A DNA stretch of 64,000 nt. Source: Nemania diffusa (lineage: Eukaryota > Ascomycota > Sordariomycetes > Xylariales > Xylariaceae). Each line of letters starts with the position of its first letter. Position 1 is the stretch's first letter. The notes under the pieces were generated by a model. The model saw only the letters and a program-made list of their open reading frames with translations, was not told the DNA's origin and searched no databases. Where the stretch lies: the NCBI GenBank assembly GCA_038501195.1, contig JBBPUQ010000002.1:186001-250000 (forward strand), written 5' to 3'. Positions 47,106-58,598 of this stretch are shown here, piece by piece. Position numbers and translations under genes: made by a program.

Positions 47106-50100
47106 AGGGTTCGTTTTCGATGTGTTTGTCAACGGAGAAATGGTGAGGAATTAGGAGGCTGCAAGAGGCGGGGCGACTTCACTTCAGTGCGCACAGGTGA
47201 TTTGTCGGTTTGTGTACAGAGCGAAACGGGCCGATGTAGGGATCTGGTTCGATGTGGTTCTGCAATCTAGTAGTCTGTGAGAGAGTCGTCTGGTAAGTTG
47301 TAGCAGAAGAATAGTACAACAACTGAGCAACACAGAAGTGCTCGACGACCAGATAGATGGACAGATATAAGCGGTTAGGTACGATTGGCAATCAGAGCCA
47401 CCGAGACCTTAGGTAGGCACGTATACCCAGAAATTATACGCTGTGTTCTGTATTCCGTATTCTGTATTCTGTATTTTGTATGTATGTAGGTCTAGTCGGA
47501 CAGCGAGCTAGCTATCTTCAGCAAACCGCCACAGTGTCGGGCAGGCCGCTCGAGCTGGGAGAAATGGGTTGTGTAAAAATAGGAAGACTCATGAATGACA
47601 CACTCGGCCGAGCCACTTTTTTCGATTGCTCTGCGTGCTCTGCGTGACCTTGCCTAGTAGATACATATGTACCTAGGTAGTCTAAGTAGATAGAACCCCT
47701 CCCATTTAACCGTACACCACCCCTAACCAGCCAGAATTCTTTATATAAATCCACTAGCTTTAAAATAAAACAACAAATCAACCGATAGAACAAGAAAACA
47801 TATAATTGCAAGCTTCCAAAATTCAATCAAATATAGTATGAGATATGAAGTAGACACTTTTAAAGTAGACATAAAAAATATCGACATACCTAGGTACCTA
47901 TATAAAACGATACGCCTAAGTAAGTGGAGTAGTGTAACCCCAGAGCGGTAACTTGCGGCAGTAATTACTTAGAATCGTGAAGTAGTACTGCGTACTTAAG
48001 TGAAAAAAGGTAAAAGATGATATGCGATATTGTCATGAACCTATAGGCCTATCAAGAGTTACATGTTTATTCTCCGGGTTTAGCATTATCTAAATGATGT
48101 CCTCTTATTTTACAGTCAAGTCAGCTTGTGGCAATTATTATCTGTACCTGTAGCGCCAACATGTAATCTACATGGTCGCTTATCGGATAATACAAGCGCC
48201 TTAGCTTAGTGGGGTGACCCCTCCTTCTGCCTGTAGAATAATTCTAGAACTATAATTTAAAGTTATTGTGTTTTTTCATATCTATTTGAAAAGGGGTCTA
48301 TACCCCCGGAACTTATGCTCGTCCCCGTTTTGAACAGGCACTAATGCTCAATATTAATCATGACTCATACTTAGTAAATTGTCATCAGTTTCGTCAAGTA
48401 ATTAGCACTAGCCCCGACCATAAGGCCATGATCAAGTGAGCTTGAGCGATTCCTCATGCAGCGCTGATGACAAATGTGGGAAATAAGTTAATCAGACCGG
48501 TAACACAGGGTTGATCATGTGTACGAATGACGGGTTTCTTATTTATGAGTCTTTTGGATAAGTCATAGACCTGGGAGGTTATGGTCGTAGGTTGTTCCTT
48601 TTTTTGATCTTGCGCAGATCCTATAAAAGTTCTTACACCATGCTTGACTATCTACTATATTACCTACCGCTTATAAGCAAATTATAAATAGCGGCTAAGT
48701 TTCTCGCATTTGCTGAAATAACACACTCATCTCTTCTACTTCGGATAAGAATACAGGCGGTAATACTTGCCTAGAGTACAAGATCAGCTTATACATACTA
48801 AATTTCTACATGTAGCTGGAGGCCGATAGTTAAGAGCTAAGTAGGATTTGAAACTAGTAACATATTACCTTAAAGAGGTATGCATAAATTTAAAAGTACT
48901 TGTGACGCCTTGTCAGTCTTAACGCCGAACTTGCTAATGTTTTAGTCTAGTAATGATCTCATAGGTAGCGATTGGTATGCACGAAACCATGATCACTTCA
49001 ACACCGTAAATAACTTATGTCTCTCTGGGCTTTCAACGATGCATTTCCCTAATAAGAGACAGCACCACATGGCGTACAGGCTGCTGGTCACTAACATGGT
49101 ACATTTCTTAAAATGATATTGTCTCCAAAAGTATCCGCAAGTTAACTCAGATTTTACGAAAATACTACTATGAAGAGAATGTTTATAGACTGGATTAATC
49201 ACAAGATTACGAGGGCTGATGTATGGTGAAAGCACTGGTTGAGCGTGCAACTTGGTGTTCTATTGCAGGTGAACACGGACTTGGATAAGTGAACTAAGTT
49301 TACGAGTAATAAAGAATTGCGGTATTGCTAAGTACGTTCTGTTAGATACTCCTCCCCTCTTCCTCGCTGGGTTGCTTTATTGGCGAAGGCTGACAAATGA
49401 TTATTCCTAAAAACTACTAATTCTGATCGCTGCCCTAACCTTTGAATGTGTTCCTTTCTAAAGCTGCCATTAACTTGCTGCGATGGCGAGGATATTTCTC
49501 ATGGGAGCGATTCTGGATTTGCTTAAATTTTGTCAACACCCTGTATATCGCTTCGCGATACGGCCGTCGAAACCAGAATACTTTAGCATCCTATAGTAGT
49601 TAGATGAGATCTCTAGTACACCATAAAGGATGACAAGAACATATTTGTCTGCAGTTCATCGAAGAGGCTTGGCCTTCTTATATAGCATGAGTAATAAAGA
49701 GCAGTGGCTCACTTTAAGACGGCCCCCAAGGCATTATCCTTAGCCATGTGGTTGAGGTGCATCTAATTCCATATAGATAGTGTATAAACCTAGGTCAAGC
49801 AGTGGTTCCTGTAACCTCGCTTCACAGCAAGCTAGACAAGATAATGAAGCAAAAACATCTTCAACGTGTATCCACCTGGTAGTAAATGATATTGCATTCG
49901 TAGAGTCATGACAATTCTGACCCCTATCTCTCTCACCGGACCATACCTGCTAATTGAGCGCTAACCGAGCAAGTTGGTGACCCGCCTATAAAACGCCAGT
50001 GCTTGCAAACTACTAACTACCCCTTACAGCCCGTTGATTCCCCAAATGAACAAAACCTCGTTATAAACTCTCGTTGCCACATTGAGTGAGCGCAAGCAAA

Positions 50101-50250
50101 ACAAGCCGAGACCGAGCTCGGGTTCAAGCCCGGGTCGTGCAGCCTCAGTGCGAGGAAAGAGGCCCCGACATGGCCAATACCATGGCTCTCAGGCAGCCTT
50201 CCGACGGCATCGTGCCGCCCAGGCGCTTTCATAGCCACATGGCACTATCT
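47106..50250. other. 3.1-kb gene-poor intergenic region
   Basis: No gene is supported. ORFs at 47518-47826 and 48993-49250 lack recognisable features. A TTCTGTATTCTGTATT-type short tandem tract lies near 47445-47480. Confidence 0.5.
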
Positions 50251-51434
50251 TCAAGCCCCTTCTTCCACCGGATATAGGTGGTTGCCTACAAGCTTGTTCA
50301 TCTGGAACATATCTACCTTGGTTAGCTTGAAGACAGCTTGCATTCGCTCGTCACATAGAATTTGACGTTTATCGCTAGGATCTTGAAGTTCGTTCGCCTT
50401 TATATGGGCCCATAACTTCTTGACGACTTGAGGGCGAGAGAGCTGCCAAAAAGTCAGATTTCAAATCACACTAGATGCCCAGGGCACACCAGTATCAACA
50501 CAGCCGGGTTGTTGAGGAGGCCTCGAATTTGACTCACCTGAGGCTCACCACAGAGCTCCGCCAACGGGTAGCTAAGATTGAAAGGCTTTTGAAACCCTCC
50601 CCCAGCTTTGCGCTTCTTCGGACTAGATTCCTCGCCATCATCATCGACATCACTATCGTCTTCCGGTCGAACTCTCTTGTCACTCTTCTTCTTCGGAGCT
50701 GGCTTCTTCTTTTTCTTGGGTGCGGCTTTGGCCCCTCCCCCTCGTGTGGTTCGAGTTCGCTTGTTCTCCTCGGCTTGGAGGAGAGCAGCCAGCCTCGCAT
50801 CGGCGTCCTCGGTATCCGCGCTCTGCTCTTTGCGCTGCTTCTTCTTGGGTGGCTGGGTGGAAACCTTAATTTCACCCCCGTTTACGTCTGGTTCATCCTT
50901 AACACGGTCATCATGGCCATTCAAGTATCCATTGAGAGTCGGGGGCGGAGTAGTCGGGTCAGAGACTACGGTATCGACCGGCGCAGCAGCAGATGATATG
51001 GCATCAAAACGCTGTTCAATGAGGGCCTTGATAGCATCCTGGAGAAGAAGTGACGGTTAGTAACCGGCGGTGTATCATAGGAGATCCCCGCAGAAGCAGA
51101 TACGTAGATGGCGTGCCGCATTGTGTACTCGGGTACTCATGCAGTTCGTATGCGCAGAAGCCATGTCAAGTCAAGCTAAGACGAGAAGGAGATAGATTAC
51201 CCTTTGCTCATTCAAGTCCCTTCCTCCTAGTTCGGCTTGAAGACCTAGGCGGATCTTCTTGCGGGTCACAGTCTCGAGATCAGCTGTAGCTAGGATTCTA
51301 TCGATAATCTTGGTGTAGCGGGTCTCCTCCTCGGAGGTGACTATAATCAATGGAGTATTAGATACATGTTGCTACTCCGGTGGCGCAGTCCCCTAAGTAA
51401 TGTTATAGGAATACAACGTACGTGGGTCCGACAT
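50251..51434 (-). CDS. DEK_C-SWIB/MDM2 domain protein (UAF30/TRI1-like)
   Basis: Chromatin-associated protein of the Uaf30/Tri1 class; Uaf30 is part of the RNA polymerase I upstream activating factor. My model: 51434-51422, 51340-51201, 51038-50538 and 50442-50251, giving 281 aa. The first coding exon is only 13 nt. Seen: an N-terminal DEK_C-type helical domain (about 5-75) with YTKIIDRILATADL and VTRKKIRLGLQAEL, a Lys/Arg- and acid-rich linker (KKKKKPAPKKK, PEDDSDVDDDGEE), then a SWIB domain with YPLAELCGEPQLSR, QVVKKLWAHIKANELQDP and MFQMNKLVGNHLYP. The SWIB domain is split by the last intron. Which paralogue (UAF30 or TRI1) cannot be told. Confidence 0.93.
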
Positions 51435-53556
51435 AGTGTTCAAGACGAGGTCTCCTTTTATAAAATATTCATAGAGGGATTGGGACTAGGTGCGTAGTGT
51501 TTATGGAGCGATCTTCAACACTACTAGTCAGAGCATAGCGCTCGACCAAGAGGAAGGTCGGAAAGTCGGGAAGTCGGGATGTAGGTAGGGAGAAATAGCG
51601 AGAATAGTTGACGGGACGGGCGTAGTAGATGATAGTCCTGCGACAGACGCGTGTGGCAGTAACGCGCCAAATGAACGAATCGGCAGGAAGCGATCGAGCT
51701 GCAACGGAGCTCGACTGAGCCAGACGGCTGGTTAGCTGGGTAATGAGTACATTAAAGCAAGGCCTTGGGGTTGTTGGTGCTTGGGGTGAAAGGAGACGCA
51801 AGGCGGCTGAGATTGGAGATAGGGTGGTACAAGACTTTGTTGAGATGTAGCACGGGCATTATATAATTAAGACGACAGATGCAGGTTCTAGCTGGCGCAG
51901 TACGGATGAGAGAAACGGGTAAGCTTGCGCGGAGAGAAAGAGCCACTCGGTGAACAGAAGTTGAGAAGCATCGAAGAAGTGATCTGCCAGAAGACGGGGG
52001 TGCCGCTATATATCGGGATATATATGAGCACTTACCAAGTTATGGGAGTGCTTGTCAAACTATCTAAGCGACGACGATGGTGACGGCGATGGGGATGAAG
52101 ATGGTTACAGTGGCTGGTAGTGGCAATTGCGCCGTTGCCGGGATCGCAAACGTGGAATGTCTGACTGCGCGGCAATAGCAGCAGTGTATATGCGACAAGA
52201 CACCAACCCGCCTTTGTTGTACCGATATGTCGGGTGCAGTCTATCTACCTAGGTATTGCCGAAAGGGGAGGAAATCGTGGGTCAGCTAAGCAGTAAGTAG
52301 GTAGTACGTATGTACAGAGCGGAAGTGGTTAATTATGTAGGTAGGAAGTAGTTGATCCAGTAACCAATTGAAGACGACGGTCGCGCAAAGTCCCCGTCTC
52401 CAAGGTGATGATAATACTAGGTGCAAAGTGCGGGCTGACGTCGAGAACGAGGCTGAACACCAACGCAAAACGGACCTCTAGAGATGAGTTGACGTTGTAT
52501 CGCTTTGTTGTTGCGTGGGCAAGAGATGGATGTGGATATAGGTGGATGACGATGAAAGTAGGTATCGGCAGAAATCAATCGAGCCGTGCCATTTGCTCTC
52601 TTAGTCCCCCGGTCTGCAGATTTATGAGCATAGCGGGGCACCTGACAGGACACCTGGTAGGTCTCTTCTCGGTAACGGTGCTGTGCTATTGTGGCTATTG
52701 TGGCCCGCAGCCCCCCGAAATGCGCAGGGACCTATACTAGCCGGGTACCTCACGTTACCTACAGAACCTAGGTACCTGCCTCCTAAGCCCCTAAGGTACT
52801 ATACCCTAAGTTACCTAGGCGCCTACAGAGTACTGTAGGAAAGCAGCCGCCCGGCAGGGGACTGGAGCTTCCAAGCTGCAGCGCTAGGAAGATTAACGGT
52901 TGCGGGAAAGATCGGGGCTTACCCTGACCAATCGATCATCGCCATTTCAAAGATTTTAGCACGCCTCACTCTATTTAACACCTTAGGTAGCTATTGGAAT
53001 ATTACATGGTGTGGAGGATGGTAGGTATGTGGGGGGGAAATTTGCATCCGGCATAAGTAAATATCTCCTGTGTATACCTTGGCTCTTCTTATATATGTTG
53101 TTGAAATACTGAGTTATTTATATACCTTTTACCAAAATGTAGGGTAGGTAAAATGATTATTTATAAGCCATGCCGCACCTTTTTTATCCCTATATAACCA
53201 AGAATGTAAGAAATGATGCTATTTTTCACTCTCAAGTGATGATAAAGAAGTTTACTTCTTGTATAGCTATATATGTAGATCATACTTTTATATTATACCC
53301 GTTGTAAGTGGAACCGCAAACTAAGAATTATAGGTACTGAAAGTAACAAAAGCTTAATTATAAGCTTGCTCAACATTACAATGATTGTCATCTGTTTCCA
53401 TCTTTTGTTTGCCAATATTAGGTATACGTATTTATTTCCCCGGGGCGAAAGGGGGCAGAATGGCAGATTGGCATCTAATCTAAATGGGGACATGTCTCCT
53501 CTAAGCTGCCTGAATTTAATAATAACTGCCTGTCCCTCGGGAAGTAGTGCAGCTGT
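51435..53556. other. intergenic upstream of the SWIB gene
   Basis: No gene is supported. The stretch holds a dense run of GGTACCT/CCTAGGTA motifs at about 52740-52830 and an A/T-rich patch at about 53040-53350. Confidence 0.5.
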
Positions 53557-54351
53557 TCATTTGTCTATCTGTGTCTCTGCCTTGAGCAGACGTGTTGATC
53601 TCCGAACCGTTTGCCCATCAGCACGTAAAGGCACCGAAGCGCCCGCACGTCTTGCCCGCGGCGTGATCACCGGCTTGGTGTCTGCTATCTCAGATGCCGG
53701 ACCCCCAACTAGAGTATTCCTAGAAGGCACCGCACGCCCTTTTGCACCTGTGGCAGCCGTCGGCTTTAGTTTCTGCGGATACAAGCTCTCTCCACGCGCA
53801 AGCATCTCAACAAAGGCCGCAATGCGCTTCTCCCTGCCCGCCTGCGTCTTCAGCGCGTTGAGGCGGAAGTAGATAGCGTAGCGATTCGAGCGCGTCAAGG
53901 AGTCCCACGTAGCCTGGGCCTTAGGCACAGCCGCGACGGCAGCGAGGAATTCAGGAGGCGGCTCGGCCGTCGACTGGCCAGCATAGGCGGCGTCCCAGCG
54001 GCCATCCGCCTTAGCGGCGTCGACGGCTGCACGGCCGAGGGCGGTCACGCGCCCTTCCCCCTCGAGGCGCGCGATGTGTTCGACGTTGCGCCGAGACCAC
54101 AGGCTCTTGGCGGTGCGTGGCGTAAAGCGTTGAGAGTAGGTGCGCTCGTCGCCGCCGCGGGCCTGGCCGTCAATCCAACCCTGGCATAGGGCTTCATCGA
54201 GGGCTTGCGCATAGGTTAGTGATGTGGGAGCTGTGTTGCCCTTTTTTGCTAGTGTCAGCCACACGCCTTTGGAAATGGCGGCGCTGCGGACCAGCCAATT
54301 TGACCAGGCGGCGGCATCGGCGACGGTAAGGATTGGCAGCTCGACAGGCAT
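53557..54351 (-). CDS. YdeI/OmpD-associated-like protein
   Basis: Single-exon ORF of 264 aa resembling the YdeI/OmpD-associated family (bacteriocin-protection-like domain), which is common in bacteria and scattered in fungi; its biochemical role is unknown. Seen: an N-terminal AAAWSNWL segment, GVWLTLAKKG, EALCQGWIDGQ, RFTPRTAKSLWSRRNVEHI, a GRWDAAYAG block, LTRSNRYAIYFRLNALKT and RIAAFVEMLARGE. After residue about 190 a basic Ala/Pro/Arg-rich tail follows with no clear domain. No signal peptide is visible. The lack of introns, where most neighbours have several, and the largely bacterial spread of the family allow an old bacterial transfer, but this is inference. The start is the first ATG. 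Confidence 0.85.
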   Translation of the reverse strand: MPVELPILTVADAAAWSNWLVRSAAISKGVWLTLAKKGNTAPTSLTYAQALDEALCQGWIDGQARGGDERTYSQRFTPRTAKSLWSRRNVEHIARLEGEGRVTALGRAAVDAAKADGRWDAAYAGQSTAEPPPEFLAAVAAVPKAQATWDSLTRSNRYAIYFRLNALKTQAGREKRIAAFVEMLARGESLYPQKLKPTAATGAKGRAVPSRNTLVGGPASEIADTKPVITPRARRAGASVPLRADGQTVRRSTRLLKAETQIDK

Positions 54352-55551
54352 CCGGCTCTGAGGCTTATGATGGAGTATAATTAACAGTGCCCGCAGCGGT
54401 GTTGACTGGTAGTTACTGTAGCATGACAGCTCAATTTTATCTGGTAATAGAGGTATGTTGATGATAATTAAGGGTACCTAATAGAGTTACGGGGTCATTT
54501 ATATACGTAGCTGAACAGGATGGCATCTATGTATAGCGATCGATCTAACCTTAATTAAAAATAGGGTACAGAGTATATAGCAAGAAGGGAATAGTCTGCT
54601 TTGCTGCCTGGCATAATTTCCCTATTAAGAAATCATCTTCCCGGATTAGTAGACTACCTACCTACCTATCTCTTTATAAAAGTATACATTATCATTACAT
54701 TTTAACAGATGAATTGCTTTAACATACGAAACAACTGTTCCTAAAGCTTGTAAATACTTAAGTAGCTAGCTTAGAAAGTTGCATTGCTAAGTTAGGAGGT
54801 AGCATATAAGGCCTCCCGATACGACATTAAATAGTGACAGCAACCAGCGAACTTATAAAATGAGACTCTGATAAGCGAACGGATTAAGATAGCTTTATGA
54901 ACTAATATTTCCTATGATATTGTATGAATACATAAAGCAGGACATAAAAAGGAGCTACATGAGGTAGGCGTCAGGTAGCTCAGCTTGAGCTATCCAATGG
55001 CGTACAAAGGGTACCGTTTTTGACGTGACACGGTGACGTCACTGTTCCCAGTTCCTCGCATTGAGCTGCTTCCCGCGATCGCCGTCAAAGCCGAAGCCGA
55101 ATGAACTAGGAACGCTGGAAATAAACATTAAAAACCACAGCCAGCAGTTGCGAATTCTATCAGGAGCATCTCTTGTCGAAATCCCGCTCCACACATTAAA
55201 ACTACTACGTTGGGTGGCTGATAGATAGATACCTACTTAATACTACTGTTATTACAACTCACTTTTCTCCTCCTTCTGATCAACCTACTAGCTTAGCTGG
55301 CACTCAATCGCACATTCGGGTGTTTTCCTTTCATATCCGACATAAGGACATATCTGGTAGAGAAGAGACGGTACCTCCAGGTTCCGAATTGTACCGTTTG
55401 TCGCTGAGTAATCCCCCAGCAGGGCATTCTCATCTGGTACGCTAGGTAGATAAGACGCTCAGAAACCTAGTACTATACAGGATCTCGGAGGAGGTGTATA
55501 CAAACCAGACTTATTGCCCTCTTTGCCGTTAGCAGCTTGTTTCTCTCCAAC
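54352..55551. other. intergenic between YdeI-like and phosphate carrier genes
   Basis: Divergent upstream region of both neighbours. No gene is supported. TGACGTGACA and GTGACGTCAC near 55021-55040 resemble CRE/ATF-type sites, but this is only a motif resemblance. Confidence 0.4.
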
Positions 55552-56637
55552 ATGGCGTTGCAGCAAGAGGTGGCCCCCAGGTTCGGGGCTGGCGACTACG
55601 TCAAGTTCTTCGGCGCCGGTGCGTTGGCAGCCACACTCACACACGGTGTAAGCCAAGCCAGAAAACCGAAGCGAAAAAGATAGAAGGAATGTTCCCTCTA
55701 CTAACACCCCTCACAGGCCGCAACACCCATAGACGTAGTCAAGACGCGGATCCAAGTAGACGATGCACTACGGGGCAAGGGGATGGTGCGCGCGGCGCGG
55801 CAGATCGTAGCCGGCGAAGGGGCCGCGGCGCTGCTGACGGGGTTCGGGCCGACGGCGGTGGGCTACCTGGTGCAGGGCGGCGGCAAGTTCGCGGGCTACG
55901 AGTTCTTCAAGGAGCGCTACGTAGCCCTCGCGGGATCCCCCGAGGTCGCCACGCGCCACCGCACCGCCGTCTATCTCGGCGCCAGCGCCAGCGCCGAGTT
56001 CTTCGCCGACATCGCGCTCTGCCCCCTCGAGGCCACGCGCATCCGGCTCGTCTCGCAGCGGGGGTTCGCCTCGGGGCTTGTCCCGGGTTTCATGCGGCGT
56101 GAGTGGATCCCCTGAGCCCCCCTACATAATGACCATCATCGCTGACTCGGGAACGTTGATATAGTGGCCCGCGAGGAAGGGTTCCGCGGCTTCTACGCAG
56201 GCTTCGTGCCCCTGCTCTTCAAGCAGGTCCCGTACGCCGTGGGGCAGTTCTCAGTGCACGAGGCGGCCGTCGAGATGATCTACCGCGGGATCGGCGCGGA
56301 GCGCAAGGCGCGGCTAACACACCTCGAGTCGACGGGCGTGGAGCTCGCCTCGGGCATCGTCGCCGGCGTGGCCGCGGCCGTCCTCTCGCACCCGGCCGAC
56401 ACGCTGCTATCAGCCATGAACAAGGGGTCGGGCGACCCGTCGCAGGGCGCCACGAAGCGCATGTTCGCGCTCGCGCGCGAGTTCGGGCCCACGCGGCTCC
56501 TGACGGCCGGCCTCGGGCCGCGCGTGCTCATGACGTGTGGGCTGGTGGCGGGACAGTTTGTTATTTACGCGCAGTGTAAGACGCTCACTGGCGCGCCGCC
56601 GGGTATAGAAATTCATAAGGAGGAGGCGTTAAACTAG
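55552..56637 (+). CDS. MIR1: mitochondrial phosphate carrier
   Basis: Inner-membrane carrier of the SLC25 family that imports phosphate for ATP synthesis. My model: 55552-55647, 55717-56098 and 56165-56637, giving 316 aa. Seen: three SLC25 repeats with signature elements [10 protein letters not shown] (first), PLEATRIRL (second) and [11 protein letters not shown] (third); the third matches the phosphate-carrier type better than other carriers. [13 protein letters not shown] and [17 protein letters not shown] are also typical of phosphate carriers. No long N-terminal presequence is present. Introns are 69 and 66 bp. A PIC2-like paralogue cannot be excluded. Third codon positions are strongly G/C. 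Confidence 0.93.
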
Positions 56638-57257
56638 TTTAAGAACAATCGAATGCGACGTCTAGATAGATATATAGACTCCTTCATAAATCATGATAGC
56701 CTTGTTCCTGGGAGACGTTTAGCTTTTCCATAAAGTTTGGGTGTTTCAGTTAAATAGATGGAGGTTGCGCGGATTTTTTTAGTTTAGATTGAACAAGTTA
56801 ATACTATCTAACTATAGTAGATCCATTTATAGAATGTTAACCGAACTCGCGATACTGTGAGCTCGGACAGCACATCAAATTATAAGCACAAGAAGAACAT
56901 GCGAGGACTAGACGAGCTAAGCAATGCATGTATGAACGCCGTCTAAAAAGCCTTCGATCGCCAGCCACATTCACCTCGGAAAAGATCGAAGCGGGGATAA
57001 TTAGCAGCTTTCAACCTCCGACTCAAATAGGCACCATGCATGCATTTATCTATCTCAATTTACATATACACAAACGTCATCGTTTCTATATTCTTAAGTA
57101 GGCACTGTCTAGTATATATCCAAATTTTTCCCTTTTATCATTCGTATCTATAGCCGCCCGTACCTGACAATACCTGCGTCGCATTATCACGGCGACGCCA
57201 ACACCACACCAACAGCACCATAGCCATAGCCAGCACCAAGATAGTAAATAAACAGCC
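56638..57257. other. intergenic, no feature seen
   Basis: Nothing recognised; it contains the 3' flank of the phosphate carrier and the upstream region of the next gene. Confidence 0.5.
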
Positions 57258-58163
57258 ATGCTCGTAAAGACCGACCCCGCCCCCAAGCCCGCCCCCGTAA
57301 GCCTCCTCATCCTCGGCGCCGGCTGGACCTCCACCTTCCTGATCCCCCTCCTCCAGCGCTCCGGCATCACGCACGCCGCAACAACAACAGACGGGCGCAA
57401 CGGCACCATCCCCTTCCGCTTCGACCCCTCCTCCCCCTCCACCACCCCCTTCACCCAGCTCCCCGCAGCCCAGACCATCCTCATCACCTTCCCCCTAACC
57501 GGCCCCGGCCCATCCTCGCGCCTCGTGGGCGCCTACGCCGCCACGCACCCCGGCGCCGCGCAACCGCACTACATCCAGCTGGGCGTGACGAGCATCTGGA
57601 CGGCGCCGACGTGGCACGACGACGCCTCCCCCTACGACGCCACTAACGCGCGCGCGGTGGCCGAGGACGAGCTCCTGCGCCGCGCCGGCGCCCCGGCGAG
57701 CGTGCTGAGCCTCGCCGGCCTCTACGGCGCCGACCGCCAGCCGCGGGACTGGGTGCGGCGCGTCGTGACCTCGAAAGACGGGCTGCGGGCCAAGGGCGCG
57801 CTGCACGTGATCCACGGCGCGGACGTCGCGCGGGCGGTCTTAGCGCTGCATCGGAAGCCGACGCCGGGGAGGAGGTGGATCCTGTGCGATTTGCATGTCT
57901 ACGACTGGTGGGATTTGGTGCAGGATTGGGCGCTGCAGGCCCGAGCTGCGGGCGCGGCTGGTGATGGTGAGGAGGAGGAGGAGGAGGAGGGGAAGGGGGA
58001 GATGGCGAGGCAGAACGAGTTGCTGCAGTGGGTGGGCGAGCTCATGGTTGAGGAGGGCGTGAGAGCGCTGCCGAGGGATGCGGAGGCTGTTGGGCGCAGG
58101 CTGGATGGGAGGGGGTTTTGGCGGTATATGGGGATTTGGCCTACGCAGGGACGGATTCGGTGA
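57258..58163 (+). CDS. NAD(P)-binding Rossmann-fold protein (epimerase/YeeZ-like)
   Basis: Intronless 301-aa ORF with an N-terminal dinucleotide-binding loop LLILGAGWTSTFL (16-28), where GAGW with a following small residue is typical of YeeZ-type members of the extended short-chain dehydrogenase superfamily. Further seen: TILITFPLTG, HYIQLGVTSIW, LSLAGLYGADR (a YGADR/YGPDR-type segment near the usual active-site loop), and ALHVIHGADVARAVLAL with the substrate-side His. The last 80 residues hold an acidic Glu/Gly run (about 235-245) from a GAG-triplet repeat. No membrane or targeting signal is clear. Substrate unknown. Strong G/C bias and no intron contrast with most neighbours. Confidence 0.85.
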   Translation: MLVKTDPAPKPAPVSLLILGAGWTSTFLIPLLQRSGITHAATTTDGRNGTIPFRFDPSSPSTTPFTQLPAAQTILITFPLTGPGPSSRLVGAYAATHPGAAQPHYIQLGVTSIWTAPTWHDDASPYDATNARAVAEDELLRRAGAPASVLSLAGLYGADRQPRDWVRRVVTSKDGLRAKGALHVIHGADVARAVLALHRKPTPGRRWILCDLHVYDWWDLVQDWALQARAAGAAGDGEEEEEEEGKGEMARQNELLQWVGELMVEEGVRALPRDAEAVGRRLDGRGFWRYMGIWPTQGRIR

Positions 58164-58598
58164 TTTTGGACGGTGGTTTGTGTCCTTTTATTTACTAGGG
58201 GTATTTCTCCCCTCTCTTCTGTTACCCAGGTATCACTCCTTGATTGTGTGTACTACGTTGGACAAGGAAAGTAAATATTGGATAATCACTCCTCTGATTG
58301 AGACACTTGTAATAACTATCTCTCTGTAGTTTGTTCCCTTTTTTTGTACGTTTTTATTTTTAGATGTTCGTAAATAGTTCATATAAGGAGGTGCATATAC
58401 ACATATGATTATTTGCGTATGTAAATTGCTTCTTCTCATTCATAGATAATTACTAGCGAGAGAGCAAGAGTAACAGTGGTAATATAACACCCCTTAGCCT
58501 TGCCGTGTATTTCCTCTACTAACCCAGCATTGTACACTCTTATTGAGGCTTTGAAATCTTCCACCAACTAACCATTCCCACGCTAATTAGCTATTCAT
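58164..58598. other. short intergenic, convergent
   Basis: The 3' flanks of the Rossmann protein and the P450 meet here. No other feature is seen. Confidence 0.5.
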
